DNA from: RGIG250 sp045616885
GTDB lineage: Bacteria > Bacillota > Negativicutes > Selenomonadales > Selenomonadaceae
DNA: 20,614 nt
Assembly (NCBI GenBank): GCA_045616885.1
Contig: JAZLHS010000064.1
Coordinates: 1 to 20,614, forward strand
Direction of reading: 5' to 3'
Part shown: positions 17,783-20,614 of the stretch, piece after piece
Position numbering within the stretch: position 1 is the stretch's first letter
Layout of the letters: each line of letters starts with the position of its first letter
Notes under the pieces: model-generated
Seen by the model: only the letters and a program-made list of their open reading frames with translations
What the model was told of the DNA's origin: nothing
Databases searched by the model: none
Made by a program: the position numbers and the translations under genes

Positions 17783-18223
17783 TCAACTAGCAAATGAAAT
17801 TGCAAGCCCTACTGCAAGGCTACCGGCTACTACAGACCAAAAATTGCGCTGCCTTTTAATTCGTAACGCTTTTTTCTCTTGCTTCTCTAATGATTGCAAG
17901 GCACCGTCTAATTCTTTCTGAGCTGTCTCTAATGATGTCTTTGCCAGAGTTAAGCTCGCTTTTGACTGCACCAAGTCCGATTGCGATGATTTCAGCATCT
18001 TCGATTGCCGTTCTGACACCATCTGTAGCCGAGTCAATTCCTCGCTCTGCTTGTCTAAGATGACAGACAGCCTGTCGTTGTTGTCCTGCAACGCTAGTAA
18101 ATTTTCTTCTAGCATCGCCGTCTGTTGGCTTGACAAATAAATAGGCGTAGCATAGCAATGAGAAGAAGAACACAAGAGATATACCGAGGCACACACGAAC
18201 AACTTTACCATCCATCTTTTCAT
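17783..18223 (-). CDS. Coiled-coil protein with signal peptide and C-terminal TM; spanin-like topology
   Basis: ATG 18223 (GAGG about 6 nt upstream) starts 8 nt after the endolysin stop. Residues 1-25 are a signal-like segment (MKRWMVKLFVCASVYLLCSS, cleavage perhaps after HCYA), residues about 35-115 a strong coiled coil with heptad Leu, and 124-146 a C-terminal membrane segment (FWSVVAGSLAVGLAISFAS). This is the layout of a unimolecular spanin, which links the outer and inner membranes after lysin action, but there is no good lipobox ahead of Cys18 or Cys23. Interpretation depends on the host having an outer membrane. Confidence 0.7.
   Translation of the reverse strand: MKRWMVKLFVCASVYLLCSSSHCYATPIYLSSQQTAMLEENLLALQDNNDRLSVILDKQSEELTRLQMVSERQSKMLKSSQSDLVQSKASLTLAKTSLETAQKELDGALQSLEKQEKKALRIKRQRNFWSVVAGSLAVGLAISFAS
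17856..18215 (-). CDS. Possible overlapping frame with N-terminal TM inside the spanin-like gene
   Basis: A frame shifted relative to the coiled-coil gene is open from upstream of 18215 to 17856. From MDGKVVRV it has a membrane segment (VCLGISLVFFFSLLCYAYLF) and about 90 polar residues with helical character. Its topology is that of an inner-membrane spanin (Rz type), and Rz/Rz1 genes often overlap. No strong ribosome site is seen, and coiled-coil genes easily generate long shadow frames, so confidence is low. Confidence 0.25.
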   Translation of the reverse strand: MDGKVVRVCLGISLVFFFSLLCYAYLFVKPTDGDARRKFTSVAGQQRQAVCHLRQAERGIDSATDGVRTAIEDAEIIAIGLGAVKSELNSGKDIIRDSSERIRRCLAIIREAREKSVTN

Positions 18224-18231
18224 CACTCACC

Positions 18232-18603
18232 TCAATCATCATCTGTCCATTGATATACGCCACTCTCGGTGCCAGCACTCCGAACATCTACATGAACAAA
18301 GTATTCTTCATAGTATCTGCCGACTCCGTCAAAGCCAATTTCAAGAGCAAGGTCAGCAAGTTCGTCTACGGTCATATCATCGGGGACAACCACATCAGCA
18401 GCAGTGCCGAGGGTATGCTGACTCCCACGGACACCGCCAACCTCCATATTATGCTCTTCACATCGGCAGATGTTTGTCACTTCCAGCTTACGACCGACCT
18501 TATCACAAAGTCGGTCAAGGTGTTCCATAAGGAGGTCATCTGCAAAGTTCTGGTGGCATCCGCAGTGACACTCCATATCTTCATCCGTGTAATATCTACT
18601 CAT
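18232..18603 (-). CDS. M15-family peptidase endolysin, 123 aa
   Basis: Cuts peptide stems of peptidoglycan for lysis. Zinc ligands fit the M15 pattern: SQHTLGTAADV gives His63 and Asp70, and YFVHVDVR gives His104. A Cys-rich CHCGC near the N-terminus and NICRCEEHN before the first ligand may bind metal or form disulfides. No separate cell-wall-binding domain, so a minimal lysin. ATG overlaps the stop of the holin-like gene (ATGA). With the holin-like and spanin-like neighbours it makes a compact lysis cassette. Confidence 0.92.
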   Translation of the reverse strand: MSRYYTDEDMECHCGCHQNFADDLLMEHLDRLCDKVGRKLEVTNICRCEEHNMEVGGVRGSQHTLGTAADVVVPDDMTVDELADLALEIGFDGVGRYYEEYFVHVDVRSAGTESGVYQWTDDD

Positions 18604-18923
18604 TTCTTCACATCCTTTGGCATTTCGCCTTGCTTACTATTCAGCTCAGAATCAATGCGGTATTTGTCCATGACTCCCTTTGCTGTTACCCATAGAGTGC
18701 CTACACCTGTTGTTATTGCTCCAATGCCTGTTACACAAGCCATGATTTCAAACTTGAAACCAAAAAGGCCGTTAAGCCAAAAACCTATAAGGCACGAAAA
18801 CGCAAAAAAGAATAGCCATATCAGAAGGACTATACCACCGCCCATTACGCAGAGGTCAAAGTGGTCTCTCGCCCATGTAGTTGTGCTGACAAATCTCCGC
18901 TTTAGTAATGCTATGAGTTTCAT
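18600..18923 (-). CDS. Holin-like two-pass membrane protein, 107 aa
   Basis: Two hydrophobic segments at about 26-50 (VMGGGIVLLIWLFFFAFSCL) and 58-80 (FEIMACVTGIGAITTGVGTL) separated by a short loop, with a basic N-terminus and charged C-terminus (KQGEMPKDVKK). Immediately upstream of the M15 endolysin and in ATGA overlap with both neighbours, which is the classical holin place. Assignment is by topology and position. ATG 18923 lacks a strong ribosome site and is probably coupled to the DUF3310 gene. Confidence 0.7.
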   Translation of the reverse strand: MKLIALLKRRFVSTTTWARDHFDLCVMGGGIVLLIWLFFFAFSCLIGFWLNGLFGFKFEIMACVTGIGAITTGVGTLWVTAKGVMDKYRIDSELNSKQGEMPKDVKK

Positions 18924-19126
18924 TGCTCTAGCACCCTAGCAAGGTAACATAGGTAGTCTCTAGCCTTTGCTACATCCTGTCCTGCATCACCCTTCTTGCC
19001 AGCTCTTGCAATGTACTTGATGACATTACCCTTACAGAAGCCGATAAATTCTTCTTTTGTTAGGCAAGACCGCATAAATTCGATAGGTTGAATCGCACCT
19101 TGATAGTGCTTCGGTGTTTCGTCCAT
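18920..19126 (-). CDS. DUF3310-family phage protein, 68 aa
   Basis: Start at 19126 has GGAGG 6 nt upstream; a longer frame to 19159 enters a terminator hairpin. The family pattern is clear: HYQGAIQPIEFMRSCLTKEE, FIGFCKGNVIKYIARAGKKG, then DVAKARDYLCYLARVLEQ. DUF3310 proteins are common in phages; a nucleotide-kinase label is sometimes attached, without strong support. Here it heads the lysis cluster rather than the DNA metabolism region. Confidence 0.88.
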   Translation of the reverse strand: MDETPKHYQGAIQPIEFMRSCLTKEEFIGFCKGNVIKYIARAGKKGDAGQDVAKARDYLCYLARVLEQ

Positions 19127-19146
19127 GTTAATCCTCCATGTAATAA

Positions 19147-19174
19147 ATAAGCCACCCAATAAAGGGTGGCTTAT
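19147..19174. terminator. Bidirectional hairpin ATAAGCCACCC/GGGTGGCTTAT
   Basis: Perfect 11-bp arms (19147-19157 and 19164-19174) with a 6-nt loop. T-runs on either side are short (TTATTTATT on minus). Probably ends or attenuates the transcript from the genes at 19176-20582 before the DUF3310-lysis group. Confidence 0.7.
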
Positions 19175-19175
19175 C

Positions 19176-19553
19176 TTATACTCCTAACGGCAGTTTGCAC
19201 ATCTGATGATATATATCGGATGCAATATCGTTGCCACCAAGACCGTGATAGGCATTATACATTCGCTCAATGCTCTCACGCTCAAAAGCAGGGACAGAGC
19301 CTTGCTTGATAAAGAAACGGCAGGATTGAATGATACGGTCACGCAAGATTGCAACCAAGGCTTCTTCCGTGAGACACATCCGTGCAAGTCTTTCCTGCTC
19401 TCTTGCGTACCGCTCTTGTTCTCTCTCTATTCGTGCTTTCTCTAGCTGTTCTTGCTTGCGTTCATACCGTCTGAAATACAGACCGATAACGCCACCAATT
19501 ACAGCCTCAACACCTAGGAGAAGAACTGCATTTGCATCAATAATTGTACTCAC
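19176..19553 (-). CDS. Membrane-anchored coiled-coil phage protein, 125 aa
   Basis: GTG 19553 starts directly after the upstream stop. Residues about 7-26 form a membrane segment (AVLLLGVEAVIGGVIGLYF), followed by an Arg/Glu-rich coiled coil (EKARIEREQERYAREQERLA) and a C-terminal domain (AILRDRIIQSCRFFIKQGSV, IERMYNAYHGLGGNDIASDI). The C-terminal part resembles, from memory, a small domain in Bacillota phage proteins near holins. It may belong to the lysis or late morphogenesis group; exact role unknown. Confidence 0.65.
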   Translation of the reverse strand: MSTIIDANAVLLLGVEAVIGGVIGLYFRRYERKQEQLEKARIEREQERYAREQERLARMCLTEEALVAILRDRIIQSCRFFIKQGSVPAFERESIERMYNAYHGLGGNDIASDIYHQMCKLPLGV

Positions 19554-19554
19554 C

Positions 19555-20208
19555 TCACAGTAGGCCGTCCTGCGGCTCTCCTTTTCTAATCTTCCAAGCT
19601 ATGCGATTTGCTACCATCACACGAGTTTTCTCCATGCTTCTGTCAAGGGGATTAAACTTCCATCCCAAATAGAAATTCCTATACAAATTGTAGCCGAACA
19701 GTGAGAACACCCTGCGTGAGTCTTGATATGTCCACGGGGTGTCAAATAAAATCATATCTTTGTAGCCATTGAAGCCAAACTTCACATACGGCTCATTTAT
19801 GATGGTTTCTGAGAAGTACGGACGAATATCTTCCCCTGCAAAGTAGAAAGCAAAGCCGTATCCGCAGTTCCGTGTAAGCCACCCAAGACGGCAGAAGTAC
19901 CGCTGAATGCGTTCCCACAGAGTAAATGTAGCTCCCTCTTTGAGAGTGACATAATACTTCGTGCGGTTGTAGCCTTTCAGAGTCATGCTATGCTCATTGT
20001 ACTTACTGTGGAAGTCGTATTGCAGAAACTTCGGCATACAGCTTACTTGAAAAGCACCGTCACAACTGTCGTCCCATGTAGACCAGTACCGCCACACGCC
20101 GTGAAGTTCGCCAACCTCGTCAGCGAACAACACAACTATGGGGTTGGTGATGTAGCACAGAAGCATGGTTATAAGGTTGAAAGGCAGAAGCAGAAGCCAC
20201 CTAATCAT
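19555..20208 (-). CDS. Conserved phage protein with N-terminal TM, 217 aa
   Basis: ATG 20208 overlaps the stop of the 55-aa gene (ATGA). Residues 1-28 are hydrophobic (MIRWLLLLPFNLITMLLCYI), then TNPIVVLFADEVGELHGVWR and a compact soluble part rich in Trp, Tyr and Phe. The opening is of a type I associate with conserved phage proteins of unknown function across tailed phages. Length is ordinary, no catalytic motif found. Confidence 0.7.
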   Translation of the reverse strand: MIRWLLLLPFNLITMLLCYITNPIVVLFADEVGELHGVWRYWSTWDDSCDGAFQVSCMPKFLQYDFHSKYNEHSMTLKGYNRTKYYVTLKEGATFTLWERIQRYFCRLGWLTRNCGYGFAFYFAGEDIRPYFSETIINEPYVKFGFNGYKDMILFDTPWTYQDSRRVFSLFGYNLYRNFYLGWKFNPLDRSMEKTRVMVANRIAWKIRKGEPQDGLL

Positions 20209-20372
20209 GCTTCGTCCTTCTTAACGCAGTTTCCGTCCTCGTCAATCATGTAGCCACGATTGTCAAGTTCTGCAATGACTGCATCTACATACGGAGAGTA
20301 GGTTTTGCTTGCCTGAATTTTTGCGAAAGTGAGCTTTTTGTCCAGAATGTTTTTTACAATGAAATTTACCAT
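20205..20372 (-). CDS. Small phage protein, 55 aa
   Basis: GAAAGGAAG lies about 6 nt before ATG 20372. The product MVNFIVKNILDKKLTFAKIQ continues ASKTYSPYVDAVIAELDNRG and ends EDGNCVKKDEA. One helix and a short beta ending; no family recognised. Coupled by ATGA to the 217-aa gene. Confidence 0.65.
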   Translation of the reverse strand: MVNFIVKNILDKKLTFAKIQASKTYSPYVDAVIAELDNRGYMIDEDGNCVKKDEA

Positions 20373-20396
20373 GATTATCTTCCTTTCTGAAATTAA

Positions 20397-20582
20397 TTAC
20401 ACATATTCCCAATGATAGCCATATGCTACTTTGGATGGATTATTACACGCTTTGATAATGTTAGGTCTGCCGGACGCAGTCTTTGCGTCCGGCCTTAATG
20501 ACCTAAAAGCTTCGCAGGCAGAAAAATATACCTCGCCCGTTTCTACACATCGAACAGGAATTTTGCTTCTAACAATTTGCAT
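20397..20582 (-). CDS. NUMOD1/IENR1-like small DNA-binding protein, 61 aa
   Basis: AAGGAAA precedes ATG 20582. The whole protein is the DNA-binding repeat found at the C-terminus of HNH/GIY-YIG homing endonucleases: VRCVETGEVYFSACEAFRSL, then NIIKACNNPSKVAYGYHWEY. No nuclease domain is attached in this window, so it is either a free-standing regulator, a remnant of a homing endonuclease, or an adaptor. Bases 20583-20614 beyond it hold no gene. Confidence 0.75.
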   Translation of the reverse strand: MQIVRSKIPVRCVETGEVYFSACEAFRSLRPDAKTASGRPNIIKACNNPSKVAYGYHWEYV

Positions 20583-20614
20583 TTTCCTTAATGTTTCCTG
20601 AGTAGCCTTTTTCC

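Noticed and set aside
18250..18939. 229-codon plus-strand frame opposite the lysin and holin-like genes
   Set aside because: Antisense to two well-supported genes with motifs; no ribosome site or recognisable protein pattern.

Overview
The window looks like part of a temperate tailed phage (or prophage) of a low-to-mid GC Bacillota host. Evidence: Shine-Dalgarno sites close to AGGAGG, very small tightly packed genes with ATGA stop/start overlaps, a tyrosine integrase, divergent XRE regulators, and an ERF/SSB/Gp157/DnaC/RusA replication set. A possible spanin next to the endolysin hints at a host with an outer membrane (Negativicutes would fit), but this is inference.

Layout. 1-10919 (minus strand, read right to left) is the early operon: a small regulator of unknown family, an HTH protein, three small unknowns, Gp157, ERF annealing protein, SSB, a DnaD-like initiator, a DnaC-like loader, a broken cytosine-C5 methyltransferase with a second reading frame inside it, RusA, a conserved early protein, a six-zinc-ribbon protein, a lytic transglycosylase, and a train of very small accessory genes running off the left edge. 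The initiator gene contains two sets of helically phased 11-bp direct repeats beside a very AT-rich tract, which I read as the replication origin. 10991-11796 is the lysogeny switch: a Cro-like gene on minus, a short CI-like repressor on plus, near-consensus promoters and two copies of the palindrome AACGC-N5-GCGTT. 11797-13115 is an accessory stretch with short peptides, phased CTTCGCAT repeats, and a minus-strand pair encoding a 63-aa protein and a DUF2335 membrane protein. 13116-14282 is the integrase, followed by a strong terminator and then a non-coding interval with a degenerate tRNA-like element, the probable attachment region.

15015-20582 (minus strand, read right to left toward the att region) is the distal part of the late region: a NUMOD1-like small protein, conserved phage proteins, a DUF3310 protein, a holin-like protein, an M15 endolysin, a coiled-coil/TM protein of spanin-like topology, a second coiled-coil/TM protein and an orphan sigma region-4 protein. 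After a terminator comes a five-gene block of unknown role: two small helical or beta proteins, a Gly/Asn/Cys-rich membrane protein, a jelly-roll-like protein and a helical His/Glu-rich protein.

How it works together. With late genes ending and the integrase beginning on either side of the tRNA-like site, the order is that of a circular phage map with attP in the middle. It could also be a prophage junction flanked by a second phage segment; the sequence alone does not settle this. The CI-like protein is short and has no S24 peptidase domain, so classical RecA-driven self-cleavage is not expected. The most unusual items are the origin, the methyltransferase with four frame breaks and an embedded reading frame, RusA without a usual start codon, the tRNA-like element, and the DUF2335 cassette.
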